Translations under genes and position numbers: made by a program
In this document: piece by piece, positions 1 through 8,311 of the stretch
Layout: each line of letters opens with the position of its first letter
How positions within the stretch are numbered: position 1 is the first letter of the stretch
NCBI RefSeq assembly: GCF_009857745.1
Contig: NZ_WWEN01000011.1
Span: 62,001-126,000, forward strand
DNA length: 64,000 bases
Direction: 5' to 3'
From: Thalassovita mangrovi
Lineage (GTDB): Bacteria > Pseudomonadota > Alphaproteobacteria > Rhodobacterales > Rhodobacteraceae
Notes under the pieces: generated by a model
Database searches by the model: none
The model's input: the letters and a program-made list of their open reading frames with translations, nothing else
What the model was told of the DNA's origin: nothing

Positions 1-1428
1 GTTCAGCGCGACCACCAGATCGAGCGGCAGATCGGTGAAGCGCAGCACCTGCTGCGCCATGCCGAGAAACGCCGCCCCCGCCTCGAGATAGCCGATACCG
101 TCCCGGGTAAGCCGGTAGAGGTGCACGTCGCGGGTCGCCACCGCCTCGCCCTCGCTGCGGGTGCCGCAATCTGCACAGACGAAGCCGACCGCCGGTTCGG
201 CGGCGGCATGGCCGCAGGACTGGCAGACCAGCATCGTTCCGGGCCGGTCGTAATCGCGCCCGAAATGGCGCAGCTCGACCCGGCATTTGGGGCAAATCAG
301 GTCGTCGCCGGTGCGGAAATCCGCCTCCGGCCCCTGATAGGCGCAGCGGAAATGATGCAGGTAAGAGGTTTCCTCGATCTGGGCGGAGCGACAGCTGGGG
401 CATTCTTCGCGCACGATCATCCGGGCCGAGCGGCAATTGCCGCAGACATGCAGCCGCTCGAAGAAATCGGCCGCCAGCAGGCCCCGCCCGACCAGTTTCC
501 CCGCCGCCGCGCGGACGGTTTCGGGGGCCAGTGTCAGGTTGTAGCCGACCAGCCCCTTGCGGTTGCCGTCGAGCCGCGGGATCAGATCGGCGCCCGACAC
601 ATGGATGCGCGCCAGCAGCTTATCCCCGATATCCTCCGACCGGGCGACATCGCGGTGCAAGGCCGCGCGGCGGTCCCCGAACCCGTCGATTAGCCGGGTG
701 ACGTGTTCCGCCACGTCGCCGCCCACCCCGCTGGCATCGAAATCGGCACCGGCGCCAAGCCGCCCGGTCAGGTCGATCACCGGCAGCAGGTTCAGCCCCC
801 GCCCCTGCCAGAGCGGCGCCAGATCATCGGGCGTGTCGGCCTCATAGACCAGAACCGCATCATAGCCCTCCGCCCCGGCTGTGAGCCTGCGGCGGTCGGC
901 ATCGTACGGCCAGCGCAGGAAACGATAGCCGACATCCTCGATCGGTGAACGGCTGGGCGCCCCGCCCGCGGCGGGACGAACGGGCCTGATCCCCGGCGCT
1001 TCGGGCCGGGCGCGGCCCAGCTCGCCGATCACCGACAAAACCTCGTTGATGTCCAGCGGCTTGGCCATGACCCGGTCGAAATGTTCGCAATTGTCCTGAC
1101 TTTCCAACAGTCCCTGCACGTCGCCGGTGATCGCGACGAAATGCGGGCACGGCCCCTTGGCCGGGTCTTCGAGATACTTGGCCACCACTTCGAGCCCGGT
1201 CATTTCCGGCATGTTGAAATCGAGCAGCGCGATGTCGTAGCCCTGCGTCCGGATCGCGTCGAGCGCCTGTTTGCCGTCTTCGACGATGTCGACGCTGAGA
1301 CCGCGCTGCGTCAGGATCAGCTGCAGCAGGTCCTGGATCGCCGAACTGTCCTCCGCCACCAGAATGCGTTTGGCATCACCGCTTTGTGCGGCTTCAGTGC
1401 CGTCCTCTGCTGGCGTCGTGTCGGGCAT
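1..1428 (-). CDS. Receiver-TackOD1 response regulator, C-terminus beyond window
   Basis: Two-component signalling protein, open at its C-terminal end because the window stops. Reading from the ATG at 1428, residues 20-127 form a CheY-like receiver: acidic pair E26-D27, phospho-acceptor D70, T101 and K123. Further on there are five CxxC pairs (C329/C332, C343/C346, C379/C382, C402/C405, C418/C421), which fits the zinc-ribbon output domain TackOD1. In proteobacteria that domain can precede a GGDEF domain; whether one follows here is outside the window. The gene is divergent from the Hpt gene at 1634, a plausible phosphodonor. The receiver is certain, the TackOD1 name likely, and the partnership inferred. 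Confidence 0.85.
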   Translation of the reverse strand, partial: MPDTTPAEDGTEAAQSGDAKRILVAEDSSAIQDLLQLILTQRGLSVDIVEDGKQALDAIRTQGYDIALLDFNMPEMTGLEVVAKYLEDPAKGPCPHFVAITGDVQGLLESQDNCEHFDRVMAKPLDINEVLSVIGELGRARPEAPGIRPVRPAAGGAPSRSPIEDVGYRFLRWPYDADRRRLTAGAEGYDAVLVYEADTPDDLAPLWQGRGLNLLPVIDLTGRLGAGADFDASGVGGDVAEHVTRLIDGFGDRRAALHRDVARSEDIGDKLLARIHVSGADLIPRLDGNRKGLVGYNLTLAPETVRAAAGKLVGRGLLAADFFERLHVCGNCRSARMIVREECPSCRSAQIEETSYLHHFRCAYQGPEADFRTGDDLICPKCRVELRHFGRDYDRPGTMLVCQSCGHAAAEPAVGFVCADCGTRSEGEAVATRDVHLYRLTRDGIGYLEAGAAFLGMAQQVLRFTDLPLDLVVALN

Positions 1429-1633
1429 GTAACGCTCTCCAATAAGGGCCGTTCGGGGCGAAATTTCCCCGGTCCGAAGCACAATGAGTCAAGGGCGTTA
1501 AAAACCCATAAAAGCCGAATTTTTGTGAACTCACACTCGGTTAGGTTGTCCCCCCCTTCCTCCGCTAACGCCGCATTAACCCGGTCTGTGATTCGATCCT
1601 CCGGGGGAAGCGATCAGGAGCGAGGCAAAACCG

Positions 1634-1996
1634 ATGACGGCATTTCAGGACAAACTGCGCGGTCTGATCGCCCTCCATTGCGCCTCGCTGCGCGAAGAGG
1701 TCCAGGATTTGCGCGAGGTGCTGGCGCGGCTGCGCCCCCCGGCGGGCGAAGCGGGCGGGGCGATTTCCGAAGGCGCCGGACTGGTGCACAAGATCAAGGG
1801 AAGCAGCGGCAGCATCGGCTTTCACGAGGTCGGCGCCGTCGCGCAGGAGCTGGAAACGCTGTTGCGCGGGTTGGAGCGCGCGGGCGGCACACCGGATGCG
1901 GGCGGGATTGCCCGCGCACTGGCGCTTGTCTCCGAGCTCGATGCGCTGGTTGCGGAGCTCAGACCGGAACAGTCGGCGCTTTATCATGCCGGGTGA
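1634..1996 (+). CDS. Hpt-domain histidine phosphotransfer protein
   Basis: Small (120 aa) cytosolic phosphorelay protein that would carry a phosphoryl group between a hybrid kinase and a receiver. The Hpt signature HKIKGSSGSIGF has the phospho-accepting histidine at H52, inside an all-alpha protein with heptad-like helices on both sides. There is no transmembrane segment and no second domain. A purine-rich GGAGCGAGG lies upstream of the ATG. It is divergent from the receiver protein at 1428 with about 205 bp between the start codons, so the two probably share a promoter region and a pathway (inference). Confidence 0.85.
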   Translation: MTAFQDKLRGLIALHCASLREEVQDLREVLARLRPPAGEAGGAISEGAGLVHKIKGSSGSIGFHEVGAVAQELETLLRGLERAGGTPDAGGIARALALVSELDALVAELRPEQSALYHAG

Positions 1997-2043
1997 AGCG
2001 GGCGGAAGAATTCCGGGGTGGGGAAAGGCGGATGGCTGCGCGG

Positions 2044-2062
2044 AAAAAGGGGCGCTGCCCCT
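2044..2062 (-). terminator. Hairpin plus U-tract, second terminator of the SPOR gene
   Basis: Read on the minus strand, GGGGC-agc-GCCCC is followed by TTTTT. It lies about 90 bp beyond the stop codon of the SPOR-domain gene, behind a first hairpin at 2100-2130, so it is probably a back-up terminator. Confidence 0.6.
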
Positions 2063-2083
2063 CTTGGCCCAAGGGTCAATTCA

Positions 2084-2110
2084 CCCCGGGATATTTGTGA
2101 AAAGAAGAAG
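2084..2110 (-). repeat. 27-bp intergenic repeat, copy F1
   Basis: A 27-bp sequence identical, as reverse complement, to 63526-63552. In each case the copy lies just 3' of a gene in that gene's sense orientation and is followed by a G-rich palindrome. Here its pyrimidine-rich start (TTCTTCTTTT) also forms the U-rich tail of the hairpin at 2110-2127. Confidence 0.75.
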
Positions 2111-2130
2111 GGCGGGATGAGCCGCCCTTT
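2100..2130 (-). terminator. Terminator of the SPOR-domain gene
   Basis: On the minus strand GGGCGG and CCGCCC (2127-2122 and 2115-2110) pair around a 6-nt loop and are followed by TTCTTCTTTT. It lies 28 bp after the stop codon of the SPOR gene. On the plus strand only TTT follows, so it could weakly serve the hpt side as well. Confidence 0.65.
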
Positions 2131-2154
2131 CCCCGTGCTTCGGATTTCGCAGGC

Positions 2155-3531
2155 TCAGCGGCGCAGGAAGGCGTCGCGGAACCCGGCCTTGCGCACGGTG
2201 CCAAGCGCCGTCTGCGCCCCGGGACCGGCGAAGGGACCGGCGAGCACGATCTGATAGGCCTTGCCCTTGCGCGTGGTGTTCAGCACCCGCACCGGCAGCC
2301 CCGCCTGCTGCAGACGCTGCGCGGTGTTGTGGGCATTGTCGGGCACCCCGAAGGTGCCCACCTGCACATAGGTCTGGCCGCTGGCCTGCTGTGCCGGGGC
2401 GGACTTGGCCGGGGCCTTCGATTTGGTCGACACCACCCCGGAGGATTGCGCCGAGGCGGCGGCCATGGCGGCCTGAGCGTCGGTCTGCACCTGGGTGGTC
2501 AGGTCGGTGAACGGATAGCGCAGGTTCGGGTGCAGCCGGGTCACGTCGCGGCCACTGGCCCGTTCGATCAGCTGGCGCGGCACCGTCTGGGTCCAGACCA
2601 GATCCATCTGCGCCCGGCCATCCGCGGTGCGGTTGCCGCGATAGGGGTTCAGCCGGTCGTCCTGCCAGATCGGGCGATAGCCCTCGGGGATCGGGGCGAC
2701 GGTCCGGGCCACCGGCGGATTGTCAAAGGCGCGCCCGAACAGGGGCTGGGGCTTGGCGGGCGCAGCGGCGGCTTGGACCCGACGGGGGGCCGGTGCGGCC
2801 GCCGGAACCGGAACAGAGGTCGGAGCCATCGCGGCGACACGGCGCTGACCATTGCCGCGGATGGCGGCGCCGACCGGCGATTCCGCCTGCGGGCCGCAGC
2901 GCAGCCCGGTGCCGGTCATATGCTTGCGGCCGATCATGGAAATGCCGTCACAGCTGGGCCCAGCTGCGGCCTGGACCGGGGCCGGTTTCGCTGCCGGGCG
3001 GGCCTGCGGGGCGGGCCGCACCGGTTTGACCATCTTGGGCGGCGTGAAGAGCGAAGCGATGGTTTTCATCGGCGCGCGGTTGGTGGCGGGCTTGGGCGCG
3101 GGGGCGGGTTTCCGCACCACCGTCACCGGCTTGGGCGCGGCTGTCACCGGCTTGGGCGCGGCTGTCACCGGCTTGGGCGCGGCGGTCGCCGTTTTCACCG
3201 GCTTCGGCGCGGCGGCGGGTTTCGCCGGGGCGGCGGCCGCGGGCGCATCGGCGATCACCGGCAGGTCATGCGCGGCGGATTTGGCGAAGGTCGGCTGCGC
3301 ACCGCACACCTGCTTGCGCCCGCGCGTGACCCGCGGCACCCAGGTGACGTTTCCGTCGATCCCGGCGCGGATATAGACGCAGCCACGGCTATCGACATAT
3401 TGCATGCCCTTGTAGCTCGCCGGCGGGAATTCCGCCGGCTCATCGGCATTGCGCAAGGTGGCGGCCTGACCGGCCCCCGCAGCAGCAAGAGAAAGGATCG
3501 CAGCGCTGGCGAAAACTCTGGCAAACTTCAT
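2155..3531 (-). CDS. Secreted SPOR-domain protein with Ala/Pro/Lys-rich linker
   Basis: Exported protein of 458 aa likely to bind septal, denuded peptidoglycan. The ATG at 3531 is chosen because a signal peptide begins there (charged start, hydrophobic core, AGAGQA cleavage region near residue 23); an in-frame start 36 nt upstream would spoil it. The N-terminal part has a cysteine-containing segment, the centre is a low-complexity Pro/Ala/Lys linker with three near-identical AAPKPVT units, and about 75 C-terminal residues form a SPOR domain (YVQVGTFG ... YQIVLAGPF). Spacing and composition resemble periplasm-spanning cell-division proteins. The exact partner is not visible. Confidence 0.85.
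   Translation of the reverse strand: MKFARVFASAAILSLAAAGAGQAATLRNADEPAEFPPASYKGMQYVDSRGCVYIRAGIDGNVTWVPRVTRGRKQVCGAQPTFAKSAAHDLPVIADAPAAAAPAKPAAAPKPVKTATAAPKPVTAAPKPVTAAPKPVTVVRKPAPAPKPATNRAPMKTIASLFTPPKMVKPVRPAPQARPAAKPAPVQAAAGPSCDGISMIGRKHMTGTGLRCGPQAESPVGAAIRGNGQRRVAAMAPTSVPVPAAAPAPRRVQAAAAPAKPQPLFGRAFDNPPVARTVAPIPEGYRPIWQDDRLNPYRGNRTADGRAQMDLVWTQTVPRQLIERASGRDVTRLHPNLRYPFTDLTTQVQTDAQAAMAAASAQSSGVVSTKSKAPAKSAPAQQASGQTYVQVGTFGVPDNAHNTAQRLQQAGLPVRVLNTTRKGKAYQIVLAGPFAGPGAQTALGTVRKAGFRDAFLRR
3122..3184. repeat. Three tandem 21-bp repeats inside the SPOR gene
   Basis: Three almost perfect 21-bp units beginning GTCACCGGCTTGGGC encode AAPKPVT on the minus strand. A degenerate fourth unit follows. 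The repeat keeps the reading frame, so copy-number change would alter only linker length. Confidence 0.85.
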
Positions 3532-3599
3532 TTGTGCCCCCACACGAAATGTAGAGGCACTGTGCACGAATTGTTTCCACGAGTAAAGCTAATGACAGC

Positions 3600-4232
3600 C
3601 TATTTTGTGCCGAACATGCGGTCGCCCGCATCCCCTAGTCCCGGAACAATATAGCCCTTGTCATTGAGCTTTTCGTCCAGGGCGGCGGTGATGATCGGCA
3701 CATCGGGGTGCGCTTGCTTCATCCGCTCCACCCCTTCGGGGGCCGCCAGCAGGCACATGAAACGGAGATTGGTGGCGCCCGCCTGCTTCAGCAGGTCGAT
3801 GGCGGCGACGGAGGAATTGCCGGTCGCCAGCATCGGGTCGACCACGATGACCAGCCGATCTTCGAGCCCTTCGGGCACCTTGAAGTAATACTGCACCGGT
3901 TTCAGCGTTTCCTCGTCGCGGTAGAGCCCGACGAAGCCGACCCGGGCCGAGGGGATCAGTTCCATCACCCCGTCCAGCAGCCCGTTGCCCGCGCGCAGGA
4001 TCGAAATCAGCGCCAGTTTCTTGCCCTTCAGCACCGGGGCTTCCATTTCCATCATCGGGGTTTCGATGCCGCGGGTGGTCAGTTCCAGCTCGCGGGTGAC
4101 CTCATAAGCCAGCAGCAGGCTGATTTCGCGCAGCAGGTGACGGAATTCCCCGGTCGAGGTGTTCTTTTCGCGCATCAGGGTCAGCTTGTGCTGTACCAGC
4201 GGGTGCTCAACGATGGTCAGGTGCTCGGTCAT
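3600..4232 (-). CDS. upp: Uracil phosphoribosyltransferase
   Basis: Converts uracil and PRPP to UMP. The 210-aa length is normal. The PRPP-binding loop [11 protein letters not shown] lies at residues 131-141, and the C-terminal [17 protein letters not shown] segment is the uracil-binding end seen in bacterial Upp. It is last in a five-gene salvage operon; its ATG overlaps the add stop codon by 4 bp (ATGA), which indicates translational coupling. In this operon it reuses the uracil liberated from pyrimidine nucleosides. Confidence 0.97.
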   Translation of the reverse strand: MTEHLTIVEHPLVQHKLTLMREKNTSTGEFRHLLREISLLLAYEVTRELELTTRGIETPMMEMEAPVLKGKKLALISILRAGNGLLDGVMELIPSARVGFVGLYRDEETLKPVQYYFKVPEGLEDRLVIVVDPMLATGNSSVAAIDLLKQAGATNLRFMCLLAAPEGVERMKQAHPDVPIITAALDEKLNDKGYIVPGLGDAGDRMFGTK

Positions 4233-5215
4233 GCTTGTTCCAGTCTTTGCTTGATGCGCTTGCGGGTCCCTTCGTCGCAGAAGGCGGCCTCGATGGCAAT
4301 TCGATTCAGCTCGGCGAAATCCTCGGCGCCCCAGCCGAAAGCGCGTTCCAGTTCTTCGTATTCGCGGGTCATGGTGGTGTTGAAGAAGGGCGGATCGTCG
4401 GTCGAAACGGTCACCTTCACGCCCGCCTCGCGCAGCTTGGCGATGGGATGGGCGGCAAAGCGGGGGTAGAGCCCCAGCACCACGTTCGATCCCGGGCAGA
4501 CCTCCAGCACGATTTCGCGTTCGGCCAGGATATCGACCAGCGCGGGATCTTCGATCGCGCGCACGCCGTGGCCGATCCGTTCCACCTTCAGGTCCTCGAT
4601 CGCCTGGCGCACCGACTCCGGCCCGCCGAATTCCCCCGCATGGGTAGTCAGCCGCAGCCCCGCCTCGCGGGCGCAGTCGAAGGCCCAGGCGAAATCGCCC
4701 TGCCTGCCCATGCCCTCATCGCCGCCCATGCCGAACCCGGTGATCCAATCGCCGGCGGTCTCAGCCGCACACAGGGCGGTTTCGCGCGCCTTTTCGGGGC
4801 CGAAATGGCGGATGCAGGTGACGATGCCGCGCAGGGTGATGCCCATCTGCGCCTCGGCCTGATCGGCGGCTTCCTGCATCGCGTGCAGGTATTCCTTCCA
4901 GGCAGTCACGTCGCGGCCGCCGCAGAAATCGGGGCTGAGGAAGCTTTCGGCATAGATGACGCCGTTTTCGGCGCATTGTTCCAGCACCGCCAAGGTCAGG
5001 CGGCCGTAATCCTCAGGCGTTTTCAGCACCTGGGTGGCGGCCTCGTAAACCTGCAGGAAATGGACGAAATCGCGGAAGGTGTAATTGCCGCGCTCGTCGA
5101 ACACGCCCGTCAGGTCGATATTCTTTTCCTGCGCCAGCCCGCGCACGAAGGCGGGCGGCGCCGCGCCTTCGAGGTGCATGTGCAGCTCGACCTTGGGAAA
5201 ATCCTTCCAACTCAT
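4229..5215 (-). CDS. add: Adenosine deaminase
   Basis: Metal-dependent hydrolase deaminating adenosine (and deoxyadenosine) to inosine. At 328 aa it has the full set of family residues: the metal pair H12-M-H14 in HMHLEG, H192-A-G-E195 with catalytic glutamate, GHG around H216, and the D273-D274 pair. It overlaps both neighbours by 4 bp (deoB upstream, upp downstream), so it sits inside one polycistronic unit for nucleoside catabolism. Some family members act on adenine, which sequence inspection alone does not exclude. Confidence 0.93.
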   Translation of the reverse strand: MSWKDFPKVELHMHLEGAAPPAFVRGLAQEKNIDLTGVFDERGNYTFRDFVHFLQVYEAATQVLKTPEDYGRLTLAVLEQCAENGVIYAESFLSPDFCGGRDVTAWKEYLHAMQEAADQAEAQMGITLRGIVTCIRHFGPEKARETALCAAETAGDWITGFGMGGDEGMGRQGDFAWAFDCAREAGLRLTTHAGEFGGPESVRQAIEDLKVERIGHGVRAIEDPALVDILAEREIVLEVCPGSNVVLGLYPRFAAHPIAKLREAGVKVTVSTDDPPFFNTTMTREYEELERAFGWGAEDFAELNRIAIEAAFCDEGTRKRIKQRLEQA

Positions 5216-6426
5216 AAAAAGCTCCGTCCCGGCCCTCGCGCGGGCACATTCAAATGATCGGCCACGCTGGCCGCGACATCGACATATTGGACCAACCCGC
5301 AGCTGCCCGCGCCCCGGCCCGCAATCAGCACCGGCACCCGTTCGCGGGTGTGGTCGGTGCCGCTCCAGCTGGGGTCATTACCGTGATCGGCGGTGATCAG
5401 CAACATGTCGTCGGGGCGCAATTTCGGCAGCACCTTGGCCAGTTCCGCGTCGAACCATTCCAGCGCGCGGGCATAGCCCGAAATGTCGCGCCGGTGGCCG
5501 TAAAGGCTGTCGAATTCGACGAAATTGGCGAAGGTCAGGGAACCGTCCTCGGCCGCGTCCACGAGGTCGTTCAGATGTCCCATCAGCTGCGCGTCGGTCC
5601 CTTTGCGCACCTCGTCGATGCCGTGCATCGAAAAGATGTCGCCGATCTTACCGATGGCATAGACGCGGCGCCCCTGCCCCTGCACCCAGTCGCACAGCGT
5701 CGGCTCGGGGGGCGCGATGGCGTAATCGTGGCGGTTGGTGGTGCGGGTGAAACCGTCTTCGACTGTGCCGATAAAGGGACGCGCGATGACGCGGCCCACC
5801 TTCATCTCGTGCACGATGGGGGCAACGTCCTGGCAAAGCTTCAGCAGGCGGTCGAGCCCGAAATGCTCCTCATGCGCGGCGATCTGGAACACGCTGTCGG
5901 CAGAGGTATAGCAGATCGGCCAGCCGCTTCGGATATGTTCGGCGCCAAGATCGGCGATGATCCTGGTCCCCGAAGCATGGCAATCGCCCAGGATGCCGTC
6001 GGTGCCCGCCAGCTCGGCCACCTTGGCCGACAGATCGGGCGGGAAGCTGGGCTTGGTATCGGGGAAGTAATGCCAGTCCCAGGGCACCGGCACGCCCGCC
6101 AGTTCCCAATGGCCCGACGGCGTATCCTTGCCCGGGCTGACCTCCGACGCCGCGCCCCAGAACCCGGTGGGCTCATCCGCCCCCAGACCCGGGGCGGCCT
6201 CGCCCGAGGCCAGTTCGACCGCGCGGCCCAGCCCAAGCGCGTCGAGCGTCGGCAGATGCAGCGGCCCGCTGCGGCCCTCTTCGGCCCGGCCTTCGGCGCA
6301 GGCACGGGCGATATGGCCCACCGTGTTGGCGCCGGTATCGGGACGGTCGCCGTTGAAGAACCTGTCGGCATCCGGCGCACCGCCGATGCCGACGCTGTCG
6401 ATCACGATCAGGAAGGCGCGCGCCAT
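5212..6426 (-). CDS. deoB: Phosphopentomutase
   Basis: Interconverts (deoxy)ribose 1-phosphate and 5-phosphate, linking nucleoside phosphorolysis to central carbon metabolism. The 404-aa protein starts with the alkaline-phosphatase-superfamily metal motif around D10 (IDSVGIGGAPDA) and carries the distal metal ligands in the ADHGNDPSWSGTDHTRE segment. The start codon overlaps the deoA stop by one base and the stop overlaps the add start by 4 bp. The length and motifs match DeoB, not the related phosphoglycerate mutase. Confidence 0.96.
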   Translation of the reverse strand: MARAFLIVIDSVGIGGAPDADRFFNGDRPDTGANTVGHIARACAEGRAEEGRSGPLHLPTLDALGLGRAVELASGEAAPGLGADEPTGFWGAASEVSPGKDTPSGHWELAGVPVPWDWHYFPDTKPSFPPDLSAKVAELAGTDGILGDCHASGTRIIADLGAEHIRSGWPICYTSADSVFQIAAHEEHFGLDRLLKLCQDVAPIVHEMKVGRVIARPFIGTVEDGFTRTTNRHDYAIAPPEPTLCDWVQGQGRRVYAIGKIGDIFSMHGIDEVRKGTDAQLMGHLNDLVDAAEDGSLTFANFVEFDSLYGHRRDISGYARALEWFDAELAKVLPKLRPDDMLLITADHGNDPSWSGTDHTRERVPVLIAGRGAGSCGLVQYVDVAASVADHLNVPARGPGRSFL

Positions 6427-7730
6427 CAGCCGATCCTTTCATGCACCAGCGGCGGCAGATCCGGCGCCTTGGAGGCAATCGTCACCGCCGACAGGACCGA
6501 GGCGCAGGCAACGTCCGCCGCCCCTTCGCGCGCGGCGTGGATGCGCGCCAGCGGCTGGCCCTTCGCCACCTTGGTGCCGCGCGGCAGGACGTCGGAAATG
6601 CCCACCGCCGGGTCGACCACGTCGCTTTCCACCTGGCGGCCGCCGCCCAGTTCCACCACGGCAAGGCCCAATGCCTGCCCGTCCATCGCCGAGACATAAC
6701 CCGCCTTGGGCGCCAGTACTTCGCGGATCACCGGTGCTTCGGGCAGGAACCGCTGCCAGTTGTCGACGAATTGCACCGGCCCGCCCTGCGCCGCCACCAT
6801 GCGGCCGAAACATTCCGCCGCGCGGCCGTCGGCGATCGCGGCGGCGATCTTCTCCGCGCCCTCCTCGGCATCCTTGGCAAGCCCGGCATTGGCCAAGGCC
6901 ACGCCGCCCAGTTCATTGGTCAGTTCCAGTAGCGGCCCCTGCGCCAACCCGGTCAGCACCCGCATGGAACTTGCCACTTCCAGCGCGTTGCCCAGTTCCG
7001 GCGCCAGCGGCTGGTTCATGTCGGTGATCAGTGCCGAGGTCTGGCATCCGGCGGCATTGGCGGTGGTGACCAGCGCCTGCGCCAGCGCGCGGGCGTCTTC
7101 GGCACTTTTCATGAAGGCCCCGGTGCCGACCTTCACGTCCAGCACCAGCCCTTCCAACCCGGCCGCCAGTTTCTTGGACAGGATCGAGGCGGTGATCAGG
7201 TCGAGGCTTTCCACCGTCGCGCTGACGTCGCGGATCGCGTAAAGCCGCTTGTCGGCGGGGGCGATATCGCCGCTCGCCGACACGATGGAGCAGCCGACCT
7301 TGCCCACCACGTCGCGAAACTGCGCCTCGCTCAGATCGGTGCGATAGCCGGGGATCGCTTCGAGCTTGTCGAGCGTACCGCCGGTATGGCCAAGGCCGCG
7401 GCCCGAAATCATCGGAACGTAAGCGCCGCAGACCGCCAAGGCCGGGGCCAGCACCAGGCTGACGCAATCGCCGACGCCGCCGGTGGAATGCTTGTCCAGC
7501 ACCGGGCGATCCATGTCCCATTTCAGAACGTCGCCGGAATCGCGCATCGCGAGCGTCAGCCCGACCCGGCCTTCTTCGTCCAGCCCATTGAGCAGCGCGG
7601 CCATGGCAAAGGCCCCCGCCTGCGCGTCGCTGACGGCGCGATCGGCCAGGCCCTGCGCGAACCAGTTCAGTTCGTCGCGGCTGACCGGTTGCCTGTCGCG
7701 GACCTTGGCGATGATGGCACGGGCATCCAT
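6426..7730 (-). CDS. deoA: Thymidine phosphorylase
   Basis: Phosphorolyses thymidine (and deoxyuridine) to base plus deoxyribose 1-phosphate, the substrate of the downstream DeoB. Of 434 aa, the phosphate-binding KHSTGGVGD segment is at residues 80-88 and the family signature GRGLGHTGGTLDKLE at 110-124. It is the second gene of the operon, 6 bp after cdd and overlapping deoB by one base. The length and signature separate it from the homologous anthranilate phosphoribosyltransferases. Confidence 0.96.
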   Translation of the reverse strand: MDARAIIAKVRDRQPVSRDELNWFAQGLADRAVSDAQAGAFAMAALLNGLDEEGRVGLTLAMRDSGDVLKWDMDRPVLDKHSTGGVGDCVSLVLAPALAVCGAYVPMISGRGLGHTGGTLDKLEAIPGYRTDLSEAQFRDVVGKVGCSIVSASGDIAPADKRLYAIRDVSATVESLDLITASILSKKLAAGLEGLVLDVKVGTGAFMKSAEDARALAQALVTTANAAGCQTSALITDMNQPLAPELGNALEVASSMRVLTGLAQGPLLELTNELGGVALANAGLAKDAEEGAEKIAAAIADGRAAECFGRMVAAQGGPVQFVDNWQRFLPEAPVIREVLAPKAGYVSAMDGQALGLAVVELGGGRQVESDVVDPAVGISDVLPRGTKVAKGQPLARIHAAREGAADVACASVLSAVTIASKAPDLPPLVHERIG

Positions 7731-7736
7731 CGCGGA

Positions 7737-8129
7737 TCAGCTCCGGTCCATCTGGGATTTCTGGAACGCCCCGGGCAGCAGTTCGGCCAGGGTCATGGTC
7801 ATTTCCTCGCCGTCGGTGGTCGCCATGCGGACCTGCACGTCGTCGCGACCGAATTCGACCAGCTTCTGACGGCAGCCGCCGCAAGGGGTGACCGGGACCG
7901 GCGAGTCGGCGATCACGCAGACCTCGACCAGTTCGGTTTCGCCCGCCGCCACCATCGCCGCGATGGCGCCGGCTTCGGCGCAGGTGCCTTCGGGATAGGC
8001 GGCGTTCTCAACGTTGCAGCCCTGATAGATCGCGCCCGATTTGCCGCGGATGGCGGCGCCGACCTTGAATTTCGAATAAGGCGCATAGGCCCTTTCACGC
8101 ACATCGCGCGCTGCATCCAGCATTGACAT
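7737..8129 (-). CDS. cdd: Cytidine deaminase
   Basis: Zinc enzyme deaminating cytidine and deoxycytidine. The 130-aa homotetrameric-type protein shows the substrate motif NVEN (39-42), the zinc cysteine and proton-shuttle glutamate C50-A-E52, and the second zinc site P82-C83-G-G-C86. The start at 8129 has an excellent AGGAGG six bases upstream. It is first in the cdd-deoA-deoB-add-upp operon, so operon control must lie in the 182-bp region it shares with the divergent maeB. Confidence 0.96.
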   Translation of the reverse strand: MSMLDAARDVRERAYAPYSKFKVGAAIRGKSGAIYQGCNVENAAYPEGTCAEAGAIAAMVAAGETELVEVCVIADSPVPVTPCGGCRQKLVEFGRDDVQVRMATTDGEEMTMTLAELLPGAFQKSQMDRS

Positions 8130-8275
8130 ATCGATACCTCCTGACCGGATCGCGGACCCGTATCGCGCCCGCCGCCGCTTTTGACCTTTTGGAAAACAGT
8201 GGCCTGACCCGCCCGCATTTGCAAGCTTGGCCCTGACGTCAACGGTAAAACAGCGACTTTCATCTCCTGAAAATG

Positions 8276-8293
8276 TAGTTTAACGCTAAACTA
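8276..8293. promoter_or_regulatory. Perfect inverted repeat before maeB, candidate operator
   Basis: TAGTTTA-ACGC-TAAACTA is a perfect 7-bp inverted repeat with a 4-bp spacer, centred 27 bp before the maeB start codon in the cdd/maeB divergent region. It is A+T-rich against a G+C-rich background, as expected for a repressor site over a promoter. The regulator is unknown. Confidence 0.5.
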
Positions 8294-8311
8294 ACCGGAG
8301 CGGAGGACCAG

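Noticed and set aside
3122-3184. Tandem 21-bp repeats as a possible CRISPR array
   Set aside because: The units are contiguous without spacers and encode AAPKPVT in frame within the SPOR gene.
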